A DNA stretch of 64,000 nucleotides from Pseudoalteromonas rubra (GCF_001482385.1 NZ_CP013611.1:3355501-3419500); one strand, 5' to 3'; numbered from the stretch's first letter, positions 17,401 through 27,452 are shown. Numbers and translations are program-made. The notes: generated by a model from the letters alone, not told the origin.

Positions 17401-20400
17401 GTATCTGATCTTAGTTTTGACATAGCGACGGTTGAGCATGACCACAGCAAAAAGCTTGAAGTCTGTGTTAAAGCCGTGAATTACCATAGCATTGACGGAG
17501 CGCAAAGAGACCCCGTTTTTGGCGAGCAAAACTGCAAAAGTGAACGCGTTGACTATGGTGAGCCTGACGACCCCGGAGAGCCAGTAATTACCTTAACTCA
17601 GGCTGAGGTGGGTGTTTATTCTATAGATGTAGGCAATCTGAGCAAAGCCCATGCCCTGAACATCAAAGCAACGATGGATGGAGAAGTACTTGTTGAGGGT
17701 TCTGAAATAAAGTTTCAGGGCGTTTCTTACAATCACAGTGTCGCAACCAAGTATCAGCATCATGGCGCAACACTGACTGCGTGTGTTTATTTAGTTAGGT
17801 ATCGTGAAATACTTAAAAATGGACGCATCGAGTATGATGAACATGCCCGCAAAGAGGGCAAAGCTGTGTGTCACTCCACCGTTGTGTCTCATCAACTACC
17901 CATCCCAGGTGTTCCCAGGTTCACGTATTTTCCCCAAGACGGTAAGGCTGCCGGGGACTTTCTGTTGGGCTGGCAAAACAGCGAAGATGCAGCCAGAGCA
18001 TATTTCAAAGTAACCTCCTGGAAAGGGAGTGTTGCGGATAAGTTCAAAGATGATAACCAATTGACCGTGGTTAAATTCAAAGAGCAGTTACAGCACCGAA
18101 TTAACAAGCCGTATCTGGGTCAGTTCAGCTATGAGCTCTCAGCCTGCAATATTCAGGACTTGTGTAGTGACGGCCATCAGATAACCGTCTCTAATGTTGT
18201 ACCATTGTTAGAGCAGGCAACCTTGCAGGTACATAGTGAAAAGAGCGCAACGCTCACTCTAAATGGACGGTATTTTGACCCCCAATCGTCAGAATTGTTC
18301 ATGCGATTGCGCAGCACCGGAGAAACATACAGCTTTAATAATGCCAGCCTGACTGTCACCGAAAATAAAGTTGAGACAGAGATTAGCTCACAGCACATTA
18401 TCGACGGATATCATGATAGTGGCTTATATCTGGCTGTGAATAACGGTGTTTACCAGAATGGTGAACAAGTGATTACAGATACGGTGTTAGACGGCAGTGG
18501 CCTGGAAATAACCTCAGATTTAATGGGGCGCTCAGTGACTGTCAGTAATAATGGGTTTCTGTATGCCGGTACTGAGATGGGGTTATCAGCATTTAAGATT
18601 GAAAACAAAGGCCTCAGTCATCAATGGACTCATCTGACCGATCCTCAGCTAGCCAATGAGATAAATACAATCAAGGGAGTCGCGGCCACGCCTGTTGTGG
18701 TTAGTAGCCAGGGTTTTGATGATTTATATTTTGGCGCGCTAAACCACACTTTTTATAAAGTTCGCCACCAAATCAATGCGGGTTACTTCGCCGACCGACA
18801 TCTTGAAAAGTGGCGATTTATGACCCGTGGAGCAATTTTAGCGCCAGCGCAGCTAGATACTGACAATAATGTCTATATTGGTTCAATGGACGAGGCTTTG
18901 TATTCACTGGATACAGATACGGGTCTGGCGAACTGGCATTACGCATTTCCCTATTCCGGCGGCATTGATGTGGCTCCTCAGCTCTCCGCATCCGGGCACA
19001 TCTATGTGACGACAGTCGATGGCAACATGCATGAGATTGATCGTAGCATGATCAAAGCCAATGCAATTAAGTGGCAATCACTGGATGAACTCGCTGAAGC
19101 ATTTGCAGACGAACTGGCTGAATGGGAATCTCTATATTGGCATCCGGGGCAATCTGATACGAATGCGATTGTTGTGGCCAAAGCTTACTATATTTTGATG
19201 CAAAGGCCGCCGACTAAGGCGCAGCTTAGCTTTTTGACGTATCTGCTGACCAAGGGATATCCGTTAAATGAAATTATTTTTACACTGATCAGCGGCAACC
19301 CTGAACTGGCCAATACCGATAATGCCGGGTTTGTGAATCGTTTGTTCGAGTACCTGACCGGTAATGAGCTTGCGTTAGATAGCAGTTTATCTTTGGGAGG
19401 CAAAACTCAGGCACAATGGGTCCAGGCTTTGAATTCCGGGGTAACCCGAGCGCAGCTGGTCTACCTGTTACTCAACACTGCAAATGCCGAGTACAGCCAG
19501 GTGGTATATAGCTCATTGTATTATTTTTATGGTTATTGTCTGGCCTCAAAAGGTTGTACATATTATCCAGACAGCGATGGAGATGGCCTGAATGATCAAG
19601 TTGAGCTGCTAACGGGCCGCAATCCTCTGGATCCAACCGATGGCCTGGGAACACCAACACTGAAATTGACTCAAAACATCAGTGGAAACCTGGTCTTTGA
19701 GGCGGAGTCGAGTGGTGATATTGACGAGTATCAGTTTGAATTAAGCGTAAATAACCAGAGTTTTAATTTAACGCGATACTTTGAAGCAGAGGATAATCAC
19801 CCAAGCAGATCATCTTTACCCGGCGACCAAAGTGAACTGTATTATGCGCTGGCGAACGGTGAGTATCGTTTCAGGGTCAAAGCTTGTATCCGCATATCTC
19901 TGCCGAATAGTGCGCAGGATAGACACTGTAGCCTGAATTACTCAAACGTAGAGTTCTTACACTTAACTAACAGTGGCGTCGATGCGCCCATTAGTTTAGT
20001 CATGCCCTATCACCAGGCAGGTAAATCAGCGCCGTCGAACGAAGTTTTGACAGCCAGCGCCCGGTTTGCCGCCACGTTAGGCAGTTTCAGAGTCAGTGAA
20101 TCCGGTGCCGCGAATTATAGTTTGCCACTGATGGTTCCTGAAGGGATCGCAGGTGTGACTCCACAAGTATCGCTGAATTACAGTAGTCAAAGTGGTGATT
20201 CAAATGTGGCGCTTGGCTGGAGTTTGGAAGCGGGGTCTGCCATTAGCCGATGCAGACAAACAAAGGCACAAGATGGCCAGTTTAAAGGGCTTACCCTGGA
20301 CACAGATGACAGGTTATGCCTGGACGGCCAGCGGCTCATCAGTACCGGTAAGCAGCACTATGACAGTGGCTTTGCTGTGCTGGACAGTTACATAACAGAA

Positions 20401-23400
20401 ATAGATAGCCAAATTAGAGTGGTGAAAGTCAGTACTAATTCGGGCATTAAATTTATTGTGCAGGGTAAAGATGGCTCCGTTAAACAATATGGAGGAAGTC
20501 CGGATCTTGAAATTCGCTTGAAAGATTCTGATGACAAAGAGCAAACGCTTAGTTGGTTGTTACACAAGGTGTATGACAATCTGGAAAATGAAGAAACGGC
20601 CATTGAATATCACTATAAACGCATCGCTGATAATGATCATCACGAAACAGTTTTATCTAAGATAACCTACAGTGACAATCGTATTGAGTTTGGCTATCAA
20701 AGTGGGCCTGTCAGAGCCTCGGCATATGTCGATACGGCGATCACAAGCCAGCTGGCCAGGCTGTCTAATATCCGAATGCTTAACCACCATGGATATGAAC
20801 TATCAGAATATCAGTTCACATTTAGTACCTTAGCGGATGGCCGCCGTACACTGGATGAGGTGGCTCAGTGTCGTGGAACGATCTGCAAGCGTCCCGTGAA
20901 ATTTCGCTACAATGACGCCGCGACGGCGCTCACCTTTGACAGCGCCACTACGCTTCTTTCTGCAGGGCAGGCAAGCACTATAGCCGCTTTTTCACTGGCG
21001 GATTTACAAGGTGATGGCAAGCCTGAAATGGTGGTTCTATACAGAACCGCCACACACCGTTATGTACTGTGTGCCTACGAAGGCACGCATCAAACAGATT
21101 GCCGGGATGTAAACAGAGAAGATCACGATGAATCGGTGGCGATTGCGATTTACGACCATGACAATGACGGGCGGCAGAGTGTCCTGATCAACATTAAATC
21201 GCGTAAAGACGGTATCAATCGACCTTACTGGCAGCAATTTGGTATTGAGAACCACAGCTGGGAGCAGCAAACATTACCTTTTGAAAAACCAAACTGGTTT
21301 ATGCGTGAGCTGAAGCTGGCCGATATGAATGGTGACGGATACGTCGATGCGGTGTTCAAAAATGAGCAGGATGCAGCGGATCAGTATATCTACGCGAGTG
21401 TATTTAACACCCAGACTAAACGTTTTGATAAACCTGAAATACTGGATGCAGACATAACGAGTGTGAACGCCGACTTCACCGAAAAAGGCAGCGACTGGGT
21501 GCTGTTGGATATGAACTTTGATGGTCTGGCGGACATCGTGTCGTTCAAATGTCGCCAATTCACTCACTGCGATGAAAACAAAGTGAATCGCCTCTATGTG
21601 CATTACAATCAGGGCATGTCTGCACTCAATCATTTGAGTTGGTTCAATACCTTTACTGCCAGTCAGGTAACCACCGGGACTGAATTAAAACACCTGACCC
21701 CTGCTGATATTAATGGCGACGGCTTGGTAGACCTGATTTATATGGACACCAGCGCCAGCGATGAGGAGGTGAAACGCTGGAAAGTGCTCATTAACCAGTC
21801 CAGTGAACGAGTAGAGTTTGAAGCGGTATTCGTGCAGGAAGCACGCAGTGACACAGGAGGTGCAGGGCTTGCAACGGATAAGTTTGCTCCCATCGTCGCG
21901 GATGTTGATAAAAATGGCCGTGTTGAACTGTACTTCAAAAGCAATAATGGTGCACTGTGGTTCGCTTATGAGTGGTCACCGGAGCTGCAAACTTTTGTAA
22001 AGTCAGACCACCACTTTAGTACTCCGGACATCTCCCCTGAACAAGGTGACTATGCTTTTTATGCTGATCACAATGGGGATGGCGTTGCAGAAATACTATA
22101 CAAGAGCAAGAAGCACCTCAAAATGCGTTTTAACCAAACGCAAAACCCTTATGAAGGCATGCTCGCTGAGATCACACAAGGCGCAGGAAATAAAACCAAC
22201 ATTACTTACGGGCTGATGAATGAGCCTGCGGTGTACTCTGAGCTTGATGAGGTACTTGATGAAGATGCGCGTTTGTTTCAGCAACAGGGGTTGCTGGTAA
22301 CAAAAGCCATTTCGGCTATGCCTTTAGTGCAGCGTGTTACCTCAGACAGCCCTGCCTCTGACAACAGCCTGCTGAGAAGTTCGGTAGATTATCATTACCG
22401 GGGCGCACGGGTACAGTTTGGTGGCCGGGGCTGGCTGGGCTTTAAGCAATTGGAGACATCGACGGACAAAGCGGATAGCACGGGTACTTCATACACCTTT
22501 ACGACAACAACGCAGTACCATCAAGCGTTTCCATTAACCGGAATGCCAAGTAGTACACGAAAACAGTGGCAGGGGAATGAGGTGATTTCTGCGGCGCAGA
22601 ATACCTATGAAGTAAGAAGCTTTGCGCCGTTAGCCAGCGGGGCAAGTGCTCATCAGGTATATCAGTCATTGAGCAGAGAATGTAGCTCGCGGATCGATAG
22701 CAATATGTTCATCAGCGGCTATGCCTGCAACGCCACGTCGATTACTCAGGACGAATATGCCAATGTTACTCAGACAATTACGACACAGTATGATTCAGAT
22801 ATTGATTTTGAACAGTTTGTAACCAGTGGGGGGAATGCCACTCTACTTTCCAGTGTTACAACCGTAAATACCTATGAAAGCAGCGACACAGGACTTCGGC
22901 TGGGGCGTCTGATTTTAAGTGAGGTAACCCATGAACAGCCAGAGATGACGGCACTGACAAGGCGCTCTGAATTTGAGTACTACGATGAAAGTAGTGACCA
23001 TGCATGGATGCTCAAAAAAGCAATTACGGCAAAGGGACAAGGGTGCCATCTGGAGCTGACTAAAACCTATAGCTATGATGAGGTGGGCAATACAACAAAG
23101 GTGTCAACGGAAAACTCCGGGTGTATTGAGGACAAGCAGGTACGTTATCTGGAGACCGTTTACGATGACGAAAAGCGCTACCCGAAACATACAAAGCAGA
23201 ATTACTATAAAAGTGGTGAGTATGACCCGCTCAAGCAGCTGGAAATCACAGGTGATGAGGTCACAAAGCGCAATGCATTTGGCCAGCCCCTGGTCGTTGA
23301 GTCTCCCGGTGGCAGCCGGACGGAGTTTATGTATGACACCTTTGGCAGCCAGATAGGTAGCTATCAGAATACGGGCGCACAAAGTTATCGCTATGCAACT

Positions 23401-26400
23401 GCCTGTGATTTGCCTGGCTGTGATATTCAGCTTGAGAAGTATGTAAATGGTGAGTTGGTTCAGCGTGATAGGGTCGATAGGGTTGGGCGCACCTTTGAAA
23501 CACAAACGCGTACAGTACTTGGCAACTGGCTGAGCACACGATACAGCTTTGACAAATATGGCCGTGCTGTGACTGTCAATGCGCCAGATCAACAGGCTGT
23601 GACCACGCAGTATGATGTTTTTGACAGAGTGACACGTGTACAAGACCCTAACGCAGATATTACGACGGTAAATGAGCAGTTTGGGCTGACATCGACGGTT
23701 ACTTTGACAGGCAATGTGCCTGAAAATAGCCAGTTCAGTAGTACGACCTACAATGAGTCTGGGCAGGTTATATCCGTTGTTGATGCCAACGGGAATACCT
23801 TGTCTTACGGGTATGACGTGTTAAATCAGCGCGTGTGGACCCGCTCATCAGCAGATGGCAACAGTAAGGTAGCAGAAGTCAGTTACGATCAACTGGGGCG
23901 TAAGACGCAGCAAAAAACCGTTGATTTGGGTACCTGGTCTTATACCTATAACGCCTTTGGTGAACTACTGTCACAAACCGACGCCAGACAGGTTAAGACC
24001 CATTTTGAGTATGACTCATTGGGCCGTAAAACTCGCCAGTGGCAAACTGTGCCGGACAGCGCTTACCGTGGTTCAACATCGGTGTTTTTGCAAACGGATA
24101 TTATCAACGAAGGGGCCAGTGAATGGCTGTATGGAGGCAGTGCAGAGACTTACTTCCAGCTTAAAACTGCGACTCAGGGCAACGACTGGAAACAGCATTA
24201 TTATTACGACCACTTTGGCAGGCTGGTGTCAACCCTGACAGGGTTATCGGGCACCACTCGCTGTGATGAGCATGTCACATTCAATACCCGGGCGAATGAC
24301 CTGAGGCTTAGAACAGAGCCGAACAACCCGCTCATAAACCCAATAACCAGCTTGTGTGTTATTCAGCAAACGGCGTTTGACGAATATGGTCGGGTTAGTA
24401 TTCAGCTTGATGATTATCGTCGCTCTGGGGCAGGGCGATACTATGAAGCCAGAGGTATACGCAACCACTATCAATATGGCCAGCTTAAGTCTCGTCAGGA
24501 GGCGCGAGAAGGGACACATGGTGAGGTGTATTACAACCTGACCGGACTTACAGCACGAGGACAGGTTAGCAGCTATGAGAAAGGGCATATCGCGGTAAAA
24601 CTGGGCTATGCCAGCAATGGCATGATTGCGAGCATCAGTACACAAGGCAACTACAGCTATGTACAAAACGAGCATTATGAATTTGATGGCCTGGGCAATC
24701 TGACCAAGCGGACGTTAACGAACCGGGACACAGAGCGTTTTGGCTATGACAAGCTTAATCGGATAACACATATCAATGGTAGCCCGCACTTCAGTTATTC
24801 GGCCAGCGGTAACCTGTCAACCAAGCTTGATGGCAATAAAGAGTGGACACACCACTATGGTGGCATTGGTATTGCGAAACATGCCCTGACGACCCGGGAA
24901 TATCAGAAAACCGTTTCGCAAGACGGTATTGGTGGCCCGATAGACAACCCCTTTGGTGGCGGAGCACAGGTGTACTCGTCGAGTAATTTCAGTGTATTCG
25001 GTGGCTCAGCAAACACATCTGTACACACTGCGACTGAAACCAGCGCGTTTGCTGGTGGTTTCACACAACCCAGAAAGGTCACGGTTTACGAGCGTTTTAA
25101 ATATGATGCCAACGGCAATCAGACGCAGATGCAAACAGCAGAAGGGCTGATTGTGGATACGCGTGATTATCGGACGCTGAAATACACGACGAGAAACAAA
25201 GTCAGCGAAGTGACGGGCAATTCAGAGACGGTGCAATTTGCCTACGATGCGCACAACCGTCGTTATAAACGCACGGATAAGCATCAAACGGTGTACTATG
25301 TTGGTGCGCTGGAGCTAAGTGTCGACAACAGTACAGATGAGCATTACGTTAAACGCTACATTGGCAATGACGCAATGCAAATCTATTACAGCTCAGGTAC
25401 CAGTAAGCTACAGTGGCTGTTTACAGATCACCAGGGTTCCATTGTCGCGGTAACCAATGCGTACTATAAACTGCTCAAACGATTCAGCTATGACGTATTT
25501 GGTAAACAGTCGACATCGGCCTTTACATTCCAGGAGCGCAATAGCGGGCATGTTGCATTACACCTGACCTTATCTGTATTTAACTCCGTACCACCGAACC
25601 TGCGCGGCTATACCGGCCATGAGCCAGTCTCACTGGGTGGGGACAACCGCATCATTCATATGAATGGTCGGATTTACGATGCAGAGACTGGCCGCTTTAT
25701 GCAGGCAGATCCGGTGGTGCAGGCGCCTTCGAATCTTCAAAATTACAATGCTTATTCTTATGTGCTGAATAATCCTTTGAGTTATACGGATCCGAGTGGG
25801 TATTTGTTTAGTGCACTGAAAAAGGTTAATAAGAAATTAAAACCTTTCACTAGCCTTATCGTTGGTGTTGGCCTTATTTACATTACGGGTGGGACTGCAA
25901 GTTGGTTTGCTTCTTCCTGGTATGGCGCGGCGACAGCTGGAGCCATATCCGGCGCCGCTGGGGCGGCAGCCAATGGCGGGAACATCCTCAAAGGAGCACT
26001 CACGGGCGCTGCAAGTGCAGCTGCATTTTATGGTGTGGGCACAGCATTTGGTAAAGTTGAGTTTGGCAGTATGCTCCATGCTGGGAAAATTGCAGCGCAT
26101 GGCCTGGTCGGTGGTGTAATGGCCGAATTACAGGGCGGTAATTTTGGTCATGGCTTCGTTGCAGCGGGCGTGACACAGGCATTTGCACCGGGTATCGACA
26201 CCATTGATGCTGGATCTAGCTTTAGTATTGCCCGAGTGGTTGTGTCGGCTATTGTTGGTGGTACAGCTTCTAAACTCTCTGGTGGTAAATTTGCTAACGG
26301 TGCAGTGACTGGCGGATTTTCAAGGATGTTTAATGATGAGATGAAGCATCAGCAAAAAAGTTCTAGAAAATCAAAAATACAGAGTAAAACAAGTAATAGG

Positions 26401-26844
26401 GAAGAAGGAAAAATTTATATAACCGGGCACCGAGTTGCAAAAACAGCGATACATCTGGCAATTGAATATACTGGGGAAAATGGTGCAGAGTGGATAAGTG
26501 CTGGTCCAGAAGGTTTGACTATAGAAGGTGCGCAATTGCTTGTTAGTGGGCAGACAGCACAACGCCCAACGGATATGCCGTCAGAAAATTTCACTGTTGG
26601 TGAGGTCATAGCCCCTGAAGGAATGACTAATGCGGAATATTTCAATCAATTGAAATCCGCACAGCTAATCTATTGTAACTGCGTCGATTATGACCTTTTT
26701 CCCGGTATTATGAATAGCTACAACTCAAATAGTTTTGTTAGTGGCATAATTCAGGCGACTGGCGGTACTCCCACGGTCGACTTAAGTTTCTATTACGGTG
26801 GTGGCAAGCCTTTGCCTGGTAAATATTTTGGAAAGAAGGAATAG
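14455..26844 (+). CDS. Giant SpvB/VCBS/RHS polymorphic toxin with C-terminal tip 1
   Basis: A 4129-residue secreted toxin of the RHS/TcB-like class. GTG at 14455 is chosen because AGGAG precedes it and a Sec signal peptide follows (MAIIRVLIAVFLIANSPLIW). Domains in order: Ig-like and duplicated beta modules (about 25-1350), PQQ-like propeller (1358-1532), DUF4214-like helices (1562-1685), a calcium-binding DSDGDGLND loop (1705), an SpvB domain (about 1870-2000), six FG-GAP/VCBS-like repeats (about 2178-2548, such as ADINGDGLVDLIYMD), RHS/YD repeats (about 2860-3700), and the RHS core end GYTGHEP...DPSGYLF (3717-3785). The last 345 residues are an Ala/Gly-rich hydrophobic module followed by the toxic domain. 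That domain has an early His and an NSNSFV motif, loosely like papain/NlpC-fold effectors, but its activity is unknown. Confidence 0.93.
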   Translation: MAIIRVLIAVFLIANSPLIWAVSQCNSSVPSLTIIQGDAASFTIPDINKFTINPGGGFVLDFRQGGELKINGVTTKRYVNGLSSRANSPTVSIADLKPGTNKLILNWTDHWEKNDANQSSRVYSGQCKITVIVAKRTIPVFSDPVINGTLSDGKLAAGMDISIGFKVKDEGRDINKFTISGGLVGAEADQACSTDTYDKNHTLTCNLSLTSPPAGDYSYRASVQDNQNNKALSKRVKFTVLKRNTEPTVTIKGIVNSVEQTGSFIDVGQEDEVSVVVKASDADQESYNELNEAVFRVGSGNFTGFSGGDLCTSQSGCREYIGEISQTTLVEVKVRDAAGAEATSGLTFNYVTAPEVQISVSNDAPFYDQAFTVKAEVTDRHGFNAENSALMLCRVPSGSRLPRNQACAGSSKVADCNDAAGNNNVYSCEYKENTKPDQTLSPGGYTYYTYVKNLKGLQGSEASVNVNAQPYLSTRIEYVQPSNSSVLEGDPVTFSVTAFSQSTRSESIDYDDVQFLLDGSPVDNTDLKIENVRHCDVNKPQPKDKIRLCTDSDSSFDLVWTPEQAYQNITISAQLVDNVGNESRSDSTVLNIVSRESVSPSAPRINVQQAPDNIRTRVISLSNIYNTAELAVSAKIDNQSVTIEGTGYSSGEVWTGRVTTSIQNHGQNLVVTAQGKRSLDGRQLAGPAVTHDHTIQYTLPDKPQVSVALREDKSTPGQYVLTVEHSDTKELIFEEIAETATVLYRPASKEAVTGNGSFSDTISVDLARSHGKKLSVCVKGRNYHPEDGKQFQATFSEQQCANKIVQDPEKFTSGAPGKPDIAIQGDQKNWNRVNVTVTGGANTERLNVQATLDGEPVTISGSDYDQNTRKWTGYLDTHYDQKGMQLEVEAAGYKTVQTDDGNWHTELHGPTESDTYTITYPAPATPDKPTVELDEPVNKSGQYRLTVKRPAALKHAKALDIVATLGDVSINVSDRIPVTEQSVSDLSFDIATVEHDHSKKLEVCVKAVNYHSIDGAQRDPVFGEQNCKSERVDYGEPDDPGEPVITLTQAEVGVYSIDVGNLSKAHALNIKATMDGEVLVEGSEIKFQGVSYNHSVATKYQHHGATLTACVYLVRYREILKNGRIEYDEHARKEGKAVCHSTVVSHQLPIPGVPRFTYFPQDGKAAGDFLLGWQNSEDAARAYFKVTSWKGSVADKFKDDNQLTVVKFKEQLQHRINKPYLGQFSYELSACNIQDLCSDGHQITVSNVVPLLEQATLQVHSEKSATLTLNGRYFDPQSSELFMRLRSTGETYSFNNASLTVTENKVETEISSQHIIDGYHDSGLYLAVNNGVYQNGEQVITDTVLDGSGLEITSDLMGRSVTVSNNGFLYAGTEMGLSAFKIENKGLSHQWTHLTDPQLANEINTIKGVAATPVVVSSQGFDDLYFGALNHTFYKVRHQINAGYFADRHLEKWRFMTRGAILAPAQLDTDNNVYIGSMDEALYSLDTDTGLANWHYAFPYSGGIDVAPQLSASGHIYVTTVDGNMHEIDRSMIKANAIKWQSLDELAEAFADELAEWESLYWHPGQSDTNAIVVAKAYYILMQRPPTKAQLSFLTYLLTKGYPLNEIIFTLISGNPELANTDNAGFVNRLFEYLTGNELALDSSLSLGGKTQAQWVQALNSGVTRAQLVYLLLNTANAEYSQVVYSSLYYFYGYCLASKGCTYYPDSDGDGLNDQVELLTGRNPLDPTDGLGTPTLKLTQNISGNLVFEAESSGDIDEYQFELSVNNQSFNLTRYFEAEDNHPSRSSLPGDQSELYYALANGEYRFRVKACIRISLPNSAQDRHCSLNYSNVEFLHLTNSGVDAPISLVMPYHQAGKSAPSNEVLTASARFAATLGSFRVSESGAANYSLPLMVPEGIAGVTPQVSLNYSSQSGDSNVALGWSLEAGSAISRCRQTKAQDGQFKGLTLDTDDRLCLDGQRLISTGKQHYDSGFAVLDSYITEIDSQIRVVKVSTNSGIKFIVQGKDGSVKQYGGSPDLEIRLKDSDDKEQTLSWLLHKVYDNLENEETAIEYHYKRIADNDHHETVLSKITYSDNRIEFGYQSGPVRASAYVDTAITSQLARLSNIRMLNHHGYELSEYQFTFSTLADGRRTLDEVAQCRGTICKRPVKFRYNDAATALTFDSATTLLSAGQASTIAAFSLADLQGDGKPEMVVLYRTATHRYVLCAYEGTHQTDCRDVNREDHDESVAIAIYDHDNDGRQSVLINIKSRKDGINRPYWQQFGIENHSWEQQTLPFEKPNWFMRELKLADMNGDGYVDAVFKNEQDAADQYIYASVFNTQTKRFDKPEILDADITSVNADFTEKGSDWVLLDMNFDGLADIVSFKCRQFTHCDENKVNRLYVHYNQGMSALNHLSWFNTFTASQVTTGTELKHLTPADINGDGLVDLIYMDTSASDEEVKRWKVLINQSSERVEFEAVFVQEARSDTGGAGLATDKFAPIVADVDKNGRVELYFKSNNGALWFAYEWSPELQTFVKSDHHFSTPDISPEQGDYAFYADHNGDGVAEILYKSKKHLKMRFNQTQNPYEGMLAEITQGAGNKTNITYGLMNEPAVYSELDEVLDEDARLFQQQGLLVTKAISAMPLVQRVTSDSPASDNSLLRSSVDYHYRGARVQFGGRGWLGFKQLETSTDKADSTGTSYTFTTTTQYHQAFPLTGMPSSTRKQWQGNEVISAAQNTYEVRSFAPLASGASAHQVYQSLSRECSSRIDSNMFISGYACNATSITQDEYANVTQTITTQYDSDIDFEQFVTSGGNATLLSSVTTVNTYESSDTGLRLGRLILSEVTHEQPEMTALTRRSEFEYYDESSDHAWMLKKAITAKGQGCHLELTKTYSYDEVGNTTKVSTENSGCIEDKQVRYLETVYDDEKRYPKHTKQNYYKSGEYDPLKQLEITGDEVTKRNAFGQPLVVESPGGSRTEFMYDTFGSQIGSYQNTGAQSYRYATACDLPGCDIQLEKYVNGELVQRDRVDRVGRTFETQTRTVLGNWLSTRYSFDKYGRAVTVNAPDQQAVTTQYDVFDRVTRVQDPNADITTVNEQFGLTSTVTLTGNVPENSQFSSTTYNESGQVISVVDANGNTLSYGYDVLNQRVWTRSSADGNSKVAEVSYDQLGRKTQQKTVDLGTWSYTYNAFGELLSQTDARQVKTHFEYDSLGRKTRQWQTVPDSAYRGSTSVFLQTDIINEGASEWLYGGSAETYFQLKTATQGNDWKQHYYYDHFGRLVSTLTGLSGTTRCDEHVTFNTRANDLRLRTEPNNPLINPITSLCVIQQTAFDEYGRVSIQLDDYRRSGAGRYYEARGIRNHYQYGQLKSRQEAREGTHGEVYYNLTGLTARGQVSSYEKGHIAVKLGYASNGMIASISTQGNYSYVQNEHYEFDGLGNLTKRTLTNRDTERFGYDKLNRITHINGSPHFSYSASGNLSTKLDGNKEWTHHYGGIGIAKHALTTREYQKTVSQDGIGGPIDNPFGGGAQVYSSSNFSVFGGSANTSVHTATETSAFAGGFTQPRKVTVYERFKYDANGNQTQMQTAEGLIVDTRDYRTLKYTTRNKVSEVTGNSETVQFAYDAHNRRYKRTDKHQTVYYVGALELSVDNSTDEHYVKRYIGNDAMQIYYSSGTSKLQWLFTDHQGSIVAVTNAYYKLLKRFSYDVFGKQSTSAFTFQERNSGHVALHLTLSVFNSVPPNLRGYTGHEPVSLGGDNRIIHMNGRIYDAETGRFMQADPVVQAPSNLQNYNAYSYVLNNPLSYTDPSGYLFSALKKVNKKLKPFTSLIVGVGLIYITGGTASWFASSWYGAATAGAISGAAGAAANGGNILKGALTGAASAAAFYGVGTAFGKVEFGSMLHAGKIAAHGLVGGVMAELQGGNFGHGFVAAGVTQAFAPGIDTIDAGSSFSIARVVVSAIVGGTASKLSGGKFANGAVTGGFSRMFNDEMKHQQKSSRKSKIQSKTSNREEGKIYITGHRVAKTAIHLAIEYTGENGAEWISAGPEGLTIEGAQLLVSGQTAQRPTDMPSENFTVGEVIAPEGMTNAEYFNQLKSAQLIYCNCVDYDLFPGIMNSYNSNSFVSGIIQATGGTPTVDLSFYYGGGKPLPGKYFGKKE
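24246..25645 (+). repeat. 1400-bp direct repeat, copy in the full-length rhs gene
   Basis: This tract recurs at 27592-28991 (offset 3346) with no mismatch noticed by eye. Homology continues with scattered differences to about 25809. It covers the RHS repeats and ends in the conserved core just before the variable tip. Recombination between the copies would delete 3346 bases and attach tip 2 in frame to the full-length gene. Confidence 0.92.
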
Positions 26845-26849
26845 ATAGA

Positions 26850-27362
26850 TTGAGATACATCATTTTAGTTATATTTTTAACTTTGACCGTCTCATGCCAG
26901 CGGTATACAGATACTTTTCGTTATATTTCTTTGGAAGGGAATGAAAAAGTTGTTGAGGTAGCGAGCGGGATTATCAATAACCCAAAGGTGAAGCTTGAGA
27001 AAGAAATCGTTCTGTCTTATAAGCTTGAAAGGGAAAATTACAGTATTTTCTTTACGATTGACAGTAGTGGATTAATGCCAAACATCATTGTGTATTCTAA
27101 AGGGAGACTAGAGCAAATAGCGCCTAAAATTGTCCCAAAAAGGTTTAGAAAAAATAAAAAAAATAGTATTTCTCACTGCAATCTTAGTTACATTGTTCGC
27201 GGTGAGACAGCTTTTGAAATTGTAGTGCCAACATGCTTTGATTTTAGTGGCGGTAATTTTATTTCTTTTGACGTCTTAATTGACTCAGAAGTAGTTGGCA
27301 AAGAAGATCTTAAGTTTACTTTGAGAGAAGCAGGAGAATATGAAACTTTTGATGGGATTTAG
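26850..27362 (+). CDS. Putative immunity lipoprotein for tip 1
   Basis: A 170-residue protein starting at TTG 26850, five bases after the giant toxin gene, with GAAGGA upstream. Residues 1-16 (MRYIILVIFLTLTVSC) are a lipoprotein signal with lipobox LTVSC, so the mature protein is anchored in the periplasm. The rest is a beta-rich domain with no recognised family. Position right behind the toxin tip and small size are typical of immunity genes of polymorphic toxins. The function is inferred from position only. A periplasmic lipoprotein would fit a tip that acts in or passes through the periplasm. Confidence 0.65.
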   Translation: MRYIILVIFLTLTVSCQRYTDTFRYISLEGNEKVVEVASGIINNPKVKLEKEIVLSYKLERENYSIFFTIDSSGLMPNIIVYSKGRLEQIAPKIVPKRFRKNKKNSISHCNLSYIVRGETAFEIVVPTCFDFSGGNFISFDVLIDSEVVGKEDLKFTLREAGEYETFDGI

Positions 27363-27421
27363 TTTGAGTTGGTTACATGGACATATATGGACGCTCCAGC
27401 GATGTCAAGCCGAGTAGGCCT

Positions 27422-27452
27422 GCGAGATAGCGAATTATCGTTATCTCGTTCG
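27422..27452. terminator. Hairpin after the tip-1 immunity gene
   Basis: GAGATAGCGA and TCGTTATCTC form a stem with one G-U pair and a short ATTA loop, about 60 bases past the immunity gene. There is only a weak T-rich tail. The rest of 27363-27516 has no gene. Confidence 0.35.

Noticed and set aside
24244..24675. Minus-strand frame of 143 codons, repeated at 27536-28021
   Set aside because: It is repeated only because the underlying rhs sequence is duplicated. It is antisense to RHS repeats and has no features of a real gene.
14455..26844. Classical Tc toxin complex (TcA-TcB-TcC)
   Set aside because: The SpvB, VCBS and RHS parts resemble TcB-TcC, but there is no TcA gene and the protein begins with a Sec signal peptide, so a standard Tc complex is not supported.
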